DNA of 64,000 nt, taken from NCBI RefSeq assembly GCF_000004195.4, contig NC_030678.2, positions 32,960,201 to 33,024,200 of the forward strand. The letters run 5' to 3'. Within the stretch, counting starts at the first letter, position 1. The number at the start of each line of letters is the position of its first letter. The position numbers were made by a program, and so were the translations under genes. The notes under the pieces are model-generated. The model ran no database searches. It was not told the DNA's origin and saw nothing but the letters and a program-made list of their open reading frames with translations. This document shows positions 42,601-54,767 of this stretch, one piece after another. Origin of the DNA: Xenopus tropicalis (taxonomy: Eukaryota > Chordata > Amphibia > Anura > Pipidae).

Positions 42601-43091
42601 GGGTAAGCATAGGAGGACAGACACTGGCGCAACCCAGTGAGACGTGGACAACTGGGCTCTGATGCTGCAGATGCAGGTAAAGCAGAAATATTGTAAATGC
42701 AAATAATATCTGGAAAGGTTTGTCTCCTGTTTCTATAGCAGCAGAAATACAATCACAGCAATGGCTCAGAGCATGCATTAGCCTGGGGCTTTAAAAGAAA
42801 AGGAATATTTTTACTCTGCAATGAGACTGCTGCAGAGAAACAACCCCCAAATATTAGTTTTTACTTAATTACAAGTTCATGTAGATGCCCCCGTTGCGTT
42901 GGGTGATTACAAAGATAAATGCATTTCTTCTTTAACTTTTGGTTTTTGACTCTTTTGCCTGGCCTGGGGTGGGCAGAATTACCATGACATAAAAGCCCCT
43001 AAAATGACTCTGTACCTGTATATTTTTTACTGCCTTTACATTTTGTTCCTGCATGGCATGTAAAACAAATTAGTAACAGCATACCCTACAC

Positions 43092-43281
43092 CAGGGGTAT
43101 CCAATACGTGGATACCAGTCAATCCCCCGTGGATCACTGGTGGACCGCGATGAAGCCAGGGATGCAGAAGCGATGCGTGAATGCGTATGTATGCTGCGTC
43201 GCGTATGTACGCATTCATGCCGCACTTCCACATTCCACGGTCATCAGTCGATCGCGGAGGAAAAAAGTCTGGCCACCCCTG
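43092..43281 (+). mobile_element. 190-bp hAT MITE (CAGGGGTATCC ends)
   Basis: Starts CAGGGGTATCCAATACGTGG and ends AGTCTGGCCACCCCTG. It is flanked by ccctacac (43084-43091) and ccctagac (43282-43289), 7 of 8 matching. The interior is CpG-rich (gtggaccgcgatgaagcc; gtcatcagtcgatcgcggag) and partly self-complementary. Confidence 0.82.
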
Positions 43282-43289
43282 CCCTAGAC

Positions 43290-44580
43290 ATACTAAAAAC
43301 TTCAGATTTCTATTGTCGTTTTTCTTGGGTCTTTTCTCATTGGTGTCTTTTCCTTCAAATACTGGAATTTTTTGTACATGTTTGGCCTATGATTAAGATC
43401 CATGTGGGCACAAAATGAATAAGGCTGTATAAAAATGATGGTATAAATAAAGTGCCCAGTGCCTACTTTTTTCTACATATATTTAGTCTGGCACATAGAT
43501 CACCAAGCTTCACTGATTAATTAGAACACTCACTGATGAGTTTATTTTTCATTTCTCCTTATTGCCTTATACCATATCAGAATAAAGGCCTGTGTTGGCA
43601 TATGTTCTTCTTTTAACATTCCACCATTGCAACAATATTTCTGATTGCCGCAGAACAGGTATGAGTGATATAGGCCATGGCCATGGGTTTGTGTACTGTA
43701 TATCAGGGCAAAGAGCCAAATGTGATAGCATTATAACTTGAAACCTTTGCTAGTCATTGTATGAAAGCATACATCTATTTGGTTGGTCTGGGTTACTAGA
43801 CCTTGACAGTCATTACATTATCCTGAAAGACATCAGAAAATGTATTAGGCTTTGTGGATTTCTAATTATTGCTCGCTCTAAATTATATTCTCCATGACTG
43901 GCAATTTTATATAGAGAATTTGCAGGCATAGTAAGACCCTGTATCCATAAAGCTTACAAATGAATATTTAATGTATGAAGCACAACACTTGGCCAAAGTC
44001 CTAAGGAGCTGAAGTGCAAACCAAAGAAAGGTTCCCCCAAAATAACATAACATAAATAACATAACCTTACACATTAGCAGTGCTGTCAGTGGGATGAAAG
44101 AGTTCAGGGATTGCCCAAACAATATTCCATCATAAGGTCCTGACCTTATATCTATGGATTTGTCATTTATTTCAGATGCTTTGGGGGATGAAAGACATTC
44201 AGTAAATATTTACCATGTATCTGTCCTTACACTTTGTACCCTGGAAAAAGCAAAAAAGTTTGCACTATACACATGAGCAACTACAAAATGTAGCAGAATG
44301 GAAAGGACTTTGGCTGCAGTCCCTGTAGAGAATAATAAATATGTCCATAATGCTACATACACATGGTGGTTTTCTGCACTTGCAGTATGATGTGCTGCCT
44401 TTGAATGGACAACAAATGTGCACAAGTTTTTTCGCTAAACGGGTGCAAAATTTCACCGGGGAAAATTTGGTTCCATCAAAAAAAAAAGTTGCGGTTACGT
44501 CAAAAAAAGCTGAGTGTTTCAAAAAAAATTGCATTTCATGAATTTTCAGCAAGGCAAATGGGATTCGATTATCACTACCT
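43290..44580. other. Intergenic, nothing recognised
   Basis: No bounded repeat and no gene that I can support. Confidence 0.45.
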
Positions 44581-44581
44581 G

Positions 44582-45010
44582 AGACTTCTAAAATTCTGTT
44601 TATTACAATTTACTTGACGTTTCGGAACTGTGAAAAGTTCCTTTCTCAAAAATACAATAAATACATTTTCACATTCAGTATAAAACCATTAAACCCTTTT
44701 TCATGATGTCAGAAAAAACTTTTATCCCTATTTTAACATTTACCGTGTTGCCTTATGATACCTTTTTTTACATTACAACAGGGTTGAAAGTTTTTTAGAC
44801 TTCTACAGTTCTCTTTATTACAGTTTGATTGACGGTTTCGAACTATTAAAAGTCCCTTTCTCAAAAGCACAACAAATACATTTTCATATTCAGTATAAAA
44901 CCATCAACCCTTTTCATGATGTCAGAAAAAACTTTTATCCCTATTTTACCATTTACTGTGTTGCCTTACGATACCTTTTTTTTACCTTACAATAGGGTTA
45001 AAAGTTTTTT
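44582..45010 (+). repeat. 215-bp direct tandem duplication
   Basis: Both units start agacttcta (44582 and 44797) and share 'attttcacattcagtataaa' or its one-base variant, 'catgatgtcagaaaaaactt' and 'tttatccctatttta'. The identity looks high but below 95%, so the duplication is not very recent. Confidence 0.88.
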
Positions 45011-45076
45011 GTGACATCATGGAAAGGGTGGACTTGATGGAGGAAAAGAGGGCCCTACAAAAAACAAACTTCCAGT

Positions 45077-45350
45077 CTAAAGGTGGCCACACACGTGGCG
45101 ATTTTCGATCTCTCCAATCGGCCACTAACGTTCAGGGCTGAAACAGCAGATATGGAGGTAGAAACAATAGGATCTCTACCTCCTTCTGCCGATTCAGCTC
45201 TGAAGGCAGATTTTGCTCAGGCGCCTTCTATGGTGCCCGATCAAAATCTTTTAACTCGCCCGATCGGTGAGTCAACTAATATCAGCAGCCTCCTGCGATT
45301 TCGGTCGCCTCGCCGACTTGCCATACACACACTAAATATCATACGAAACG
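45077..45350 (+). mobile_element. TTAA-type MITE, 'gtggccacacacgtggcgat' relative
   Basis: The start 'aaggtggccacacacgtggc' and right part 'ttgccatacacacactaaa' resemble the ends of the 7168-7480 family. The 93-codon open frame inside reads a GC-richer MITE interior and shows no family motif. Confidence 0.5.
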
Positions 45351-46286
45351 TAGAGAGAAAATAATAATGTAACAGATCCTTGCGAAACCCCAACAAAGTT
45401 GGATAACTGAGGACATGATACTCCATGAAGATACTGAAAGAGAGGTAAGAAGAAAATCAGGACAGGACAGTGTCACAAAGGCCAAGAGAATGTAGGGACT
45501 GGAGAAGGGGAGGCTTATCAATAGTGTCAAACCGAGTTTAGAGCTCTACGAGTATTAGTAGTGAGAAGTGTTTTTTAGATTTAGAAGATAAAAGGCAGTT
45601 AGTTAGCCGAGCAGTTACCAAGATTGGAGGGATCAAGAGGGTTTTTTTCATAATAGGGGTGACAGGTTTTAGATCCCAGTAAATTTAAGTAGACATGCAC
45701 TGAGTCAACTATTGCAGCCTTTATTTAGTTTCTTTTTAAGGGAAACTAAATGAAATATAATGCCTACATAATAATGGTATATTCCCCCTTCAATAAAACA
45801 GAGAAAAGGACGCTTAGTACTGTAGGTCAGCAGAAAGTCTGTGTATAGTTCATCTGAGTACAAGATGTCCTGGGTTATTGGTACAAAGACATCATTTAAA
45901 AGGGTTAGAATGGAAATACAAAAGCAGATTCTAATGGAAAGAACATATTGTATATGTAACAGATAATATTGAAATATCTGAATGTACATCATACTAAAAT
46001 ATAGGCATATGTTTTCAAGGTGTTGCTTTAGGGACTGGCATTTATAGCAGGTAAACACATATCAAGCATTGCCGCCATTAATTATAAACAGGTCACATTT
46101 GCAGAATGTCTTCCACTGAGCCAAAGAGTTTTTTGTTTTGCCTCAGGCCAATGAATAACTCTTCCCTAACAGAAGAGGAATTCTCTGCATGGAAAGTTTT
46201 ACATTGGAGATGAGCAAAGTCTGCAGCATCCATTTCAGAGTTGGTCAAAGTTTCTGAGTACTTTTGTTTCTTACAATCTGAGAACC
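45351..46286. other. Intergenic, nothing recognised
   Basis: Contains a 117-codon minus-strand frame (45705-46058) rich in I, Y, L and F, without recognisable features. Confidence 0.4.
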
Positions 46287-46294
46287 ATTTAGTA

Positions 46295-46591
46295 AAGGGA
46301 TCCCCAACCTTTTATACCTGTGAGCCACATTTAAATGGAAAAAGTGTTGAGGAGCAACACAAACATGGAAAAAGTTCCTGGGGGTGCAAATAAGAGCTAT
46401 TTTGTAGCCCCTATGTGGACTTGCAGCCTACAGAAGGCTCTGTTTGGCTTTACACTGGGTTTTATGCAACCAAAACTTGTCTCCAAGCCAGAAATTCGAA
46501 AATGAGCACCTACTTTGAGGCCACTGGGAGCAGCATCTAAGGGGTTGGTGAGCAACATGTTGCTCATGAGCCACTGGTTGGGGGATCACTG
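46295..46591 (+). mobile_element. hAT element, 'CAGTGATCCCCAACC' family, copy 3
   Basis: From aagggatccccaacctttta to ggttgggggatcactg, flanked by atttagta (46287-46294) and aattagta (46592-46599), 7 of 8 matching. Interior words match the 25.17-kb copy (accaaaacttgtctccaagc; gggagcagcatctaaggggt). Confidence 0.85.
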
Positions 46592-46888
46592 AATTAGTAG
46601 CTACTGGACTCACAGCAAAGACAAATATACAGTATATAAAAACAATAAAATATCAGCCAGTATCCCACTCTACTGCCACCAATCTTGTTGTGCCTCTGCT
46701 CAAGGTCACATTACTCATTTTGTTTCCATTTGGTCCAGTTACTCATATAACTAAAAGGTCAGTCTGGGTGAGTGCACCGAGATATATTATGTTTTGGTAA
46801 CAACAGGTTGTGCCACCTTTCATACTGCTTAGATTCAATGAAAGAGAAAAGGAAGGAACCCATTGTTAATTCCTATCATTGGTAAACA

Positions 46889-47404
46889 AGGTCGGACTGG
46901 GGGGTGCAGGGCCCACCAGGGCTGCCACCCCGCCAGCCGTGTCCCCCACACCTCCCGCAGGGGCCCCCACCACGCATGGTATTCAGTATTCGCCCAAATA
47001 TTTTGCAAAGGATTCGAGTATTGCAATATTAGCACATGAATTGTCCTGCTCAGGGCCACCATCAGAAACTTTGGGGCCCCAGTACAAGTTATTTATATGG
47101 GGCCCCTACACTCCTACCTGCCCTTGCTCTGCCCTGTCATTGCTTGATATGGAAGTTATGTAAGGTTCTGCATCAGTTACATAAACTGTGGAAGTTTAGG
47201 GGCCCAATGATCTTGCTGTGGAGCCGGGGATGCAACCACAAGGGCTCTTACACCCCCTAAGGGGCCCCTGCTGCCTGCACACCCCCCCCCCCCGAGCGCA
47301 CATATCTCATATTTAACTAGGCGTGAAAAGGGAATGGAGGTCTGTGGGGCCAACAAGGGTCGGGGTTTATCAGGTTTACTAGGTATCCTGCCACCCCAGT
47401 CCAA
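46889..47404 (+). mobile_element. Inverted-end element, ggtcggactgggg / ccccagtccaacc
   Basis: The left end aaggtcggactggggggtgc and right end 'gccaccccagtccaacc' are inverted over about 13 bp. The interior is G+C-rich with repeated 'ggggcccc' words (ttggggccccagtacaagtt; taaggggcccctgctgcctg). It is likely a composite of two related miniature elements. Target duplication is not clear. Confidence 0.55.
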
Positions 47405-48258
47405 CCAAGTGTGGGGTCCAATAAACAGTCAGTAGTAATTAATTCAAATAGTAAAAATAATTATTGTGCTAATAAGATTCATTTTATTTAAATTTTTTTA
47501 GAATTGTAGGTCAGTGGAGTTTATACGTAAGCTTCATTGAAAATAATGTAATTTTTGCATAAGTTATATAACTGTGTAAGCGTAGGGGCCCAGTGATATT
47601 GCTGTTGTGCCAAATACCCAGTTATTCCTGTGCTGGAAAGTTCATGTAGGACACACTCATATAATTCAGTAAATAGCTCCCAATATAAACAGCTGACATT
47701 ACTCTATAATAAGCAGTTTATATAAATAGTTAAAATAAATAATATGTGTGCTATATAATATATAGTCAGTCAGGGGGCTACGTTCTGTAAGTCTCTAAGC
47801 AGTTTTTGTGGACATTATGTAAATGAAAAAGTTTTGCCGTAACTTTATACATAACGTTAGCAATTTGCGTAATGTTCACAACTCAGCTGTGGATTTCACT
47901 GGGCCTGGCACAACTGTACCCCCTCTCGCGCCTGATGGCAGCCCTGGTCATGCTCATTCATAAAGATATTTAAGAAAAACTTGCAATATCACCTTGCCCT
48001 GGAGAAGCCATTGTTTCACTGCTACATGTAATTCTTAATATTATGGGATACTGGTGGTGGGATATTGTACAATTTGGTCACAAATGTGGATGCCCAAACT
48101 AAAATGATATGATCAATCTGAAAATGATAGGCGGGATCTCTATGGAGATCCCGTGCTCTTTCCAGGCTAGCTAATGAACCATAAAGCCATCTGCCAACCT
48201 TTTCAGTTTTGGAATATCAACACTGCCTCTTTGAGGGTGAAGACAGACAAGGTGATTT
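47405..48258. other. Intergenic, nothing recognised
   Basis: Old words related to 47050-47230 recur (aagcgtaggggcccagtgat at about 47578). No gene is seen. Confidence 0.4.
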
Positions 48259-48273
48259 GTCTCTGCGATTTTT

Positions 48274-48660
48274 TTTTTTTATAAGTTTTTATTTAAGGTT
48301 TTAACATTTTTAAACAACAATAGAAAAAAAAAAAGTTTAGAAGGAAAGAAGAAAAGAGGAAAGAAGGAGAGAGTATATAGAGCTTTGGCGAGCCTGGCAG
48401 AGTTATACAGATTGTGCATTTAACCAGGTGTCCCACACTGCATTGAACTTGGTTGGGCAGCCTCTAGAGATATAGACTAGTTTTTGCTTAGGTAGCACGT
48501 TGATTAATTTTTTCCAAAAGGTAAGTGAGGGGGCAGTAGTCGATTTCCAATTTAGCAAAATTGCTTTTTTAACATAAAATAGCAGTTGCAAATAGCACAA
48601 ACGTTGGTATGGCGATAACGCCATGTCTTCTAGCACCCCCAATAAACATAGCTTTGGGGT
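48274..48660 (-). pseudogene. 5'-truncated L1/Tx1-type LINE 3' end
   Basis: The minus-strand frame just inside 48660 reads CLLGVLEDMALSPYQRLCYL, then LLFYVKKAILLNWKSTTAP, then LTFWKKLINVLPKQKLVYISR and the KFNAVWDTWL end. This is the C-terminal pattern of L1/Tx1-clade ORF2 proteins. The 3' side has an A-rich tail (T-run at 48270-48281 on the plus strand). The insert is flanked by a near-perfect 15-bp duplication, gtctctgcgattttt (48259-48273) and gtctcggcgattttt (48661-48675). Only the last roughly 90 residues survive, in one open frame, so the copy is fairly young but dead on arrival. Confidence 0.85.
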
Positions 48661-48675
48661 GTCTCGGCGATTTTT

Positions 48676-49728
48676 AAAATTCATTCAAGGTAATTAAACT
48701 CCAAGCTGAAAAGTTGTGCCAACTTGTACCGCGTGGTAAATTTTTACATGTGGAGACTTGTATATATTTGAACGGAGGTATTGTCACAGCAATTATTCTC
48801 CACGACTGGCTTTTTAGTTGCGCCGACTATTCGCCATGTCTAACTTCGCCCTGATGCTGGGGGCCCAGGAGGATGCCTTACTCTTACACCAGACTGGAAA
48901 ATTTAAAGAAAAGAAAGACAGGACTGGTACCTCACCACCAACAAAAAGAACCTCCAAGCAAACATAATAATGTTTTTAGAGTGACAAAAAGAAGAGTGGA
49001 TGGGAATTTGAGTGGGCCAGGACCGAGGGGTCTGCTTCCTCTATTGGTGTAAAGAAATCCTCCTTCCCTGGTCATTCTCCTACCAGAGAGCAAGTAGCAG
49101 GGAGCTGGGGACGTAAGCAGGTGGGTGAGGAGGGGGCCTGGCAGGGGATGAAGTTTACACTCTGCCCCTCCTTTTTTGCAGAGGGGCCTGGCGATGAGTA
49201 TTTACACAACCGGCCAGAGGGCCAAACATATGCTGTATGAGAGGAAGCTTAGCTCAGTAGCTACAGCTCTTCTTCACTTCCTCGTCTGCCGATGCACCAT
49301 ACTTTGGCCGACACGGCACATTTCTTCCACTGGTGCAAATGGTCATTAAACAATTCACAAAAGCTATATTAAAGGAAAGTTTATTTACACAACGGTGTAC
49401 ATTTTTGCACTGCAAATATTTTTCAATTAACACCTTTCATTACATTCCCCCAAATGAGTGGAGAAGAAGGTGAGTGGGAAGTGAGCCCTGCCTTCAGGTT
49501 TATTATGCACTATGTAGCCGAGTAGGACAGTGGATTGTTACGCTTTAACTTAGTTTCCAAAAACAAGGCAGCAACAGTGAAGTGTAAAAGCAACAGAAGG
49601 GATGGCTTCCCCCCCACCTCCTGTTATATTAGGAACTAATATACATTGCCAAAAAAATTGTAAAGTGAAGTATAATAAATTACATTATGTGTCTTGATCA
49701 GAAAAATGATGGAACATTTACTCATATA
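48676..49728. other. Intergenic, nothing recognised
   Basis: No bounded repeat and no gene that I can support. Confidence 0.45.
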
Positions 49729-49953
49729 CAGGTATAGGAATCCTTATCCGGAAACCCATTATCCAGAAAGCTCCAAATTATAGGAAGGCCGTCTCCCATT
49801 TTAGGCAAAGAATTGGGCAAAAAAATCCGACTGGGTTTATTTAGTGTTTAAATCATTTTAGAAGACTTAAGGTATGGAGAGCCAAATTACAGAAAGAGCC
49901 TTTATCTGGAATACCCAGGTTCTGAGCATTCTGGATAATAGATTCTCTGTCTG
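49729..49953 (-). mobile_element. CAGGTATGGGA-family MITE, copy 8, internally deleted
   Basis: TA-flanked with ends caggtataggaatccttatc and 'gattctctgtctg'. It is only 225 bp because the middle (the tattattacagagaaaa segment) is missing. Reverse orientation. Confidence 0.8.
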
Positions 49954-51040
49954 TAATATGGGAAGACAATCTAATTCCATTCAAGTACTACCAACATTAC
50001 TTCAAAACCCCATCTAAGCTTACCTTTCTTCTTTGTGTGCAGAGCAATTGCTATAACATGGATAGCTCTGGGAGGAACCAAGCTCTGGAAGGGACCAAGG
50101 TTCTGTGAACATGACTGGGAATTGGGTTGTTTAAATTTAAACATGGGCAGATGTTGGTCAGGTTGATTCACCAAACTGAGCAGCATTTCAGTTTTTAGGG
50201 AACAATAAGATAAACCACAAACTAAAGACATTGCACTCCTTTACTAAACTATTAGGATACTGTTACCCACTACAATTTCATCCTTTCTTCCAAAAGCTGC
50301 TTATATTTTAGAATTCCCCCTCCATTAGGGTAATGACAGCCAGGGCATTTTGTCTTATAAAGAAGCATACAAGAGCTTTACCTATTTATATAACCAAAAA
50401 ATAGGTTAGTTCTCCTTTAACACAAACTGGAACTGAGTTAGTCAGCATTTTGGTTATTTACTTTTTAAAAATCCCTTATTGTCATGCAGCCAGTTCAGCT
50501 GTTGGCCCAGAGCACTCCTGACAGGGAAGCCAACTCACAGGCATGTGATTTCCCAGGTAGGGTGTGGAATCGGCACTGCTGAACTACAAGGCTACGTTTG
50601 CATGACCCCACTGTACAGAAAGTACAGCCTTGGAAGAGATACTGCTGACGTTGCCATCACAGCCAGCCTGCCAAGTCAGAGGGGGCTGGAGGGAGGGAAT
50701 GCTCAAACAAACCTTGTCTATCCCTTTGCAAACAGTCTACACTGACACAAAGACTAAATTCAAATCAGAAATTTGGAACACAAAGATTTGGCTTTTTTTT
50801 AGGCTAAAGGGTTTTTACTCTCCAATCAATGGGGATACATTGGATCCAGCTGTGTTACATTCAAGTAATGTCCCAGTTATTATACTGCTCACAGCTGGAC
50901 GTTACACTGGATGTGCAGCAAACAAGCTGCTTTGTCTCTCTGTCTCATTTATTTTTTTACAGTTACAGCTACATAAATCAGCAGGTCATAGACACAGATA
51001 ACATAGTAACTGCCAATGTAATAAAAAGTACACAATGGTA
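49954..51040. other. Intergenic; a non-repetitive stretch and a MITE end
   Basis: 'ttagttctcctttaa' at 50406-50420 is a TTAA-type right end without its partner. 50480-50740 is non-repetitive and GC-richer, with overlapping frames of up to 123 codons that I cannot assign. Confidence 0.4.
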
Positions 51041-51049
51041 GGATCCATT

Positions 51050-51300
51050 GGCATACTGTGGTTTATCTGGCCCCCACAGAGCCGCCAATAAGCCACCCCG
51101 CAGTTGTGGGGTCTGCTGTAGTGTCGTTACACCACAGTGTGCAGGGCTGCCATCGGGGGGGAGAGGGGGTACGGTTGTGCAGGGCTGGCGACATCTTCAT
51201 GCTTATGGGGGTCTGGCCATGTTGCGCAAGTTATGTAATTTGTGTATGTTACTTATAACGCAATTTATGTAACCTCTTCAAAAACTGTCTAGAAACTTAC
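51050..51300 (+). repeat. GC-rich repeat related to 46889-47404
   Basis: 'tccattggcatactgtggtt', 'ctggcccccacagagccgcc' and 'agggctgccatcggg' resemble the interior and ends of the 46.9-kb element. Ends are not defined. Confidence 0.4.
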
Positions 51301-53323
51301 ATAATTTGTGTATCAAGCAAAAGCCAATGCAGAGACGTGCAGCAGGGGCAAACTCCACTGACCCCCAATAAATTAAAACACTTAAGGTAAATTCTACTGA
51401 CCCCCAATAAACTGACTGCCTTATTAATTATGTGTTAAATATACTGTCTTTTGCTAAATACATAAATGCTCTCTCTGTTCTAGGGATGTAGCGACACCAA
51501 AAGCTCAGAAAGGTAAGAACGGGCAAGAGGGATGGCATCAGCCAGGGTCTACTCCAGGGCTACCCCCAACCCACCCCTTTCACAGCCCTTAACAGATGTC
51601 TGGTCTGACCTACTGACAGCAGCTCTATCTGTATGTTATGTTAAACTTCAGATTGTAGCTCGAGGCATTTGTCTGTCTGGTGCAAATGCTGATATTTGCA
51701 TTGTGAAAATATGACGGCACAAATATCTCTTAAAGGCAAGGTTTAGCTTGAATTGTCCCAGCAGTACTGTGGTAAAGGCATTAACCAAAATCACTATCAT
51801 TGCCACTAGATGTGCAGAAGAAATAAGTAGTTATCTGACTGCCAGAAGTCGTCCGTCACAAAATCAGACAGGTTATATTGGCTCACCATAAATGTGACTG
51901 TAGTGAGAGAGAGAGAGTGAGTGTGAGTGTGTGTGTGTGTGCGTGGTAGGGCATTGTACACTTCAATGGGGCAGGGGCAAGTACAGTATATGAGGAACAA
52001 TATCTGTAAAGAACTGCCAAATATGTGAGTTCGGAAGGTTTAACATACTGTGTTATTTTTAATTACATTACAGTCTTAAGATTTTATGTATTTTAGAATA
52101 ACAGATAATTAATAATGTTGCAATGTAATGAATAAAGCATACAGGCAAATGTGTGCACATAAAGAGCACCCTAGTGGCCAGTTAAGGAAATGCAATTCTG
52201 ATTATATAAATATGGACATTGTCTCTGAACAGGCAAGCATTATGGCAGCTTAAACACACATACATAGAAACCAGAGATTAAAGTAGAAAACAAAGGTCTC
52301 TTATTAAAGAAGTAGGTTTGGTAAAACCTCCACTTCCCCCCCAGTAATTTTAGTGGATTATCTGCTACCCTCTGACTGGCGCTCACTCTTCCTTTACTGT
52401 AAATACTTACCCTAGCCCAAGTGAATGCCATCTTTTTCCATTCTTCCCATGTTGGGCAATCGTAGTACAGAATTGTCCCAAGATTTCAGTAGTATATATA
52501 TTCCCCCGCCCCTGTAGAGTTTGCGCAGGGGCACCTGAGACTAAAATAAATGGTGGCGCAGTGCCAAGCAAGCAGTTTAGGTAAGGACACCAGCTCAGGG
52601 GAGCAGGCAAGTGACTAAGGCTCTAAGGACAATGCCACATGTGGCATACTCTTGCATACTGTAAAATCCTCCTACCTGGGTCTTGCGTTTTTTGGTGGAT
52701 ATTGATTACATGTGCCTGCACCTGAACTTATTTAAAGGGGTCAGTGTGAAAGTGCTGACGCTTTCTGGTGGAGATTGATTCTAGGATGGCGGGGCCCACT
52801 GGGTTTTTCCTGGTGTCCCGCAGGCTCAGTCCAAATCTGCCACATGCTGCATTTTTGCCCAGACAATAAAATAGAGGGTTGTGTTTGAAACTGACAAAAA
52901 TGCACTTAGGCGCATAAAAAAGAAACATATACATGCAATACATGCATTTTTGTTGTGCTCTATGTACTTTTCTATGTGCATAGAAACCGCCTGTGTATAC
53001 ACAAGTTCTATCCTTACAGCACTGCTGCTACACAGAAAATAAAGTGAATCACTTGGGGTTCCAAGATGTTGGGTATAGGATACAGAACAATGAGGAAACT
53101 AATGAAACACTTTAATACAGCTATGTACCCCCTGTATGCCTAGTCATTCCTTTGTTGCACACAGCCTGGCTGCTCCAGCCCCTGTGGTGTTGTTCAGTAC
53201 AGCTAATGTTTAATAATATCCCATTGCAATTGGTCCATGTTAGGGTAGGCTGAGCACCCCAGACTGCAAGCTCCCACTGTAGAGGCGCTGTATGAAGGTG
53301 CCGCCGCTGCCCGGGAGCAGGGA
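51301..53323. other. Intergenic approach to the NUFIP2 promoter
   Basis: Apart from the microsatellite at 51905-51943 I see no bounded repeat. No upstream exon could be supported from sequence alone. Confidence 0.45.
51905..51943. repeat. (GA)n/(GT)n microsatellite
   Basis: gagagagagagagtgagtgt followed by gagtgtgtgtgtgtgtg: adjoining GA and GT runs. Confidence 0.9.
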
Positions 53324-54243
53324 GAGCCATAGCGCTAGGGCCACACTGCCAGAGCCATAGCGCTAGGGCCACACTGCCAGAGCCACAGCCCTAGGGCCAC
53401 AGTGCCCAGGACACATCGCTAGGGCCACAGCGTCAGGACCATAGCGCTAGGGCCACAGTGCCAGAGCCATAGCGTCAGGACCGTAGCGCTAGGGTCACAG
53501 TGCCAGGACCGTAGCGTTAGGGTCACAGTGCCAGGACCGCAGCGCTAGGGTCACAGTGCCAGGACCGTAGCGCTAGGGTCACAGTGCCAGGACCGTAGTG
53601 CTAGGGTCACAGTGCCAGGACCGTAGCGCTAGGGTCACAGTGCCAGGACCGTAGCGCTAGGGCCACAGTGCCAGAGCCATTGCGCCAGGACCATAGCGCT
53701 AGGGTCACAGTGCCAGGACTGTAGCGCTAGGGCCACAGTGCCAGAGCCATAGCGCTAAGGTCACAGTGTGAGGACCGTAGCGCTAGGGCCACAGTGCCAG
53801 AGCCATAGCGCTAGGGTCACAGTGCCAGGACCGTAGCGCTAAGGCCACAGTGCCAGAGCCATAGTGCCAGGACTGTAGCGCTAGGGCCACAGTGCCAGAG
53901 CCATAGCGCTAGGGCCACAGTGCCAGAGCCATAGCGCTAAGGTCACAGTGTGAGGACCGTAGCGCTAGGGCCACAGTGCCAGAGCCATAGCGCTAGGGTC
54001 ACAGTGCCAGGACCATAGCGCTAGGGCCACAGTGCCAGGACTGTAGCGCTAGGGCCACAGTGCCAGAGCCATAGCGCCAGGACCATAGCGCTAGGGCCAC
54101 AGTGCCAGAGCCATAGTGCCAGAGCCGTAGCGCTAGGGCCACAGTGCCAGAGTCATAGTGCCAGAGCCATAGCGCTAGGGCCACAGTGCCAGAGTCATAG
54201 TGCCAGAGCCATAGCGCTAGGGCCACAGTGCCAGAGCCATAGT
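53324..54243 (+). repeat. 28-bp CpG-containing minisatellite, about 33 copies, beside NUFIP2
   Basis: Units such as cagtgccaggaccgtagcgc plus tagggtca repeat every 28 bp, with shorter inserted half-units (cagagccatagtgc). Two main types alternate: 'ggaccgtagcgctagggtca' and 'gagccatagcgctagggcca'. Each carries the palindrome agcgct and one or two CpGs. Long minus-strand frames (142 and 215 codons, rich in L, A, W, H, Y and G) arise because 28-bp units lack stops in those phases; three units make 28 codons. The array ends about 310 bp upstream of the NUFIP2 start codon. Confidence 0.93.
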
Positions 54244-54553
54244 GCTGACGTTGGAAGCCCAGCCCTGCCGTGAGGTTGCAGGAGACAAGTTGTGCGGCAG
54301 CAGCGGCAGGCAGGGAGGGAAGGAGGGGTGTCGGCCAGGAAGGAGGAAGGGGAGGTGGCATTGAGGGGCATGTGGGAGGCGACAAGAGGCACTTGGAGAG
54401 GCCTGATTGCTGGATAGAGACAGTCAATCGTTTCTAGAAAGTCCCTAAGCCAACCGGCTTGCCCTAGTGCGGGAGGCAGCGCATCTGCACACTCACATCC
54501 ACCGAGGGGCTCTGTGCTCTGCATCCAGCGCAGGGGGAGCCCACTCACTTTCA
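54244..54553 (+). promoter_or_regulatory. NUFIP2 promoter-proximal / 5' UTR region in a CpG-rich block
   Basis: GC-rich sequence between the minisatellite and the start codon, part of a CpG-rich block that continues to about 55830. No TATA box is evident, as expected for a broadly expressed CpG-island promoter. An in-frame stop (taa, 54446-54448) precedes the start codon and no in-frame ATG lies between them. At least one upstream out-of-frame ATG exists (about 54369). The transcription start is not visible from sequence. Confidence 0.55.
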
Positions 54554-54767
54554 ATGGAGGAGCAGCCTGGCCAACAGCAGCAGCACCACTACCACCATCA
54601 CCATCCTCACCACCTCCACTCTCCGTCTTCTCACAGCCATTACTACTATTACACAAACAGCCAGCAGCATGGAGCCGAAGGCAGCAGCGCCAAATGCCAG
54701 CCCAAGCCGCTGAAACATGAGCAGAAACACGCCCTACAGCACCAGGAAACGCACCAGAAGAAAACAG
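54554..54767 (+). CDS. nufip2: NUFIP2 exon 1, coding part (5' partial gene)
   Basis: NUFIP2 (82-FIP) is an RNA-associated partner of FMRP. It is found in ribonucleoprotein and stress granules and acts as a Roquin cofactor in mRNA repression (family knowledge). The 71 complete codons start MEEQPGQQQQHHYHHHHPHH, a Q/H-rich low-complexity stretch, then a tyrosine run, then HGAEGSSAKCQPKPLKHEQK and HQETHQKKTG. This closely follows my memory of the human N-terminus (MEEKPGQ start, His-rich run, HGAEGS, QPKPLKHEQKH, KKKTG). The start at 54554 is the first in-frame ATG after an in-frame stop; its context is only moderate (T at -3, G at +4). The exon ends in phase 1 at ACAG|GTCGGC, a weak donor after position +2. 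The intact open frame runs only to 54814. The large second coding exon is absent from the window and must lie downstream. Confidence 0.93.
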
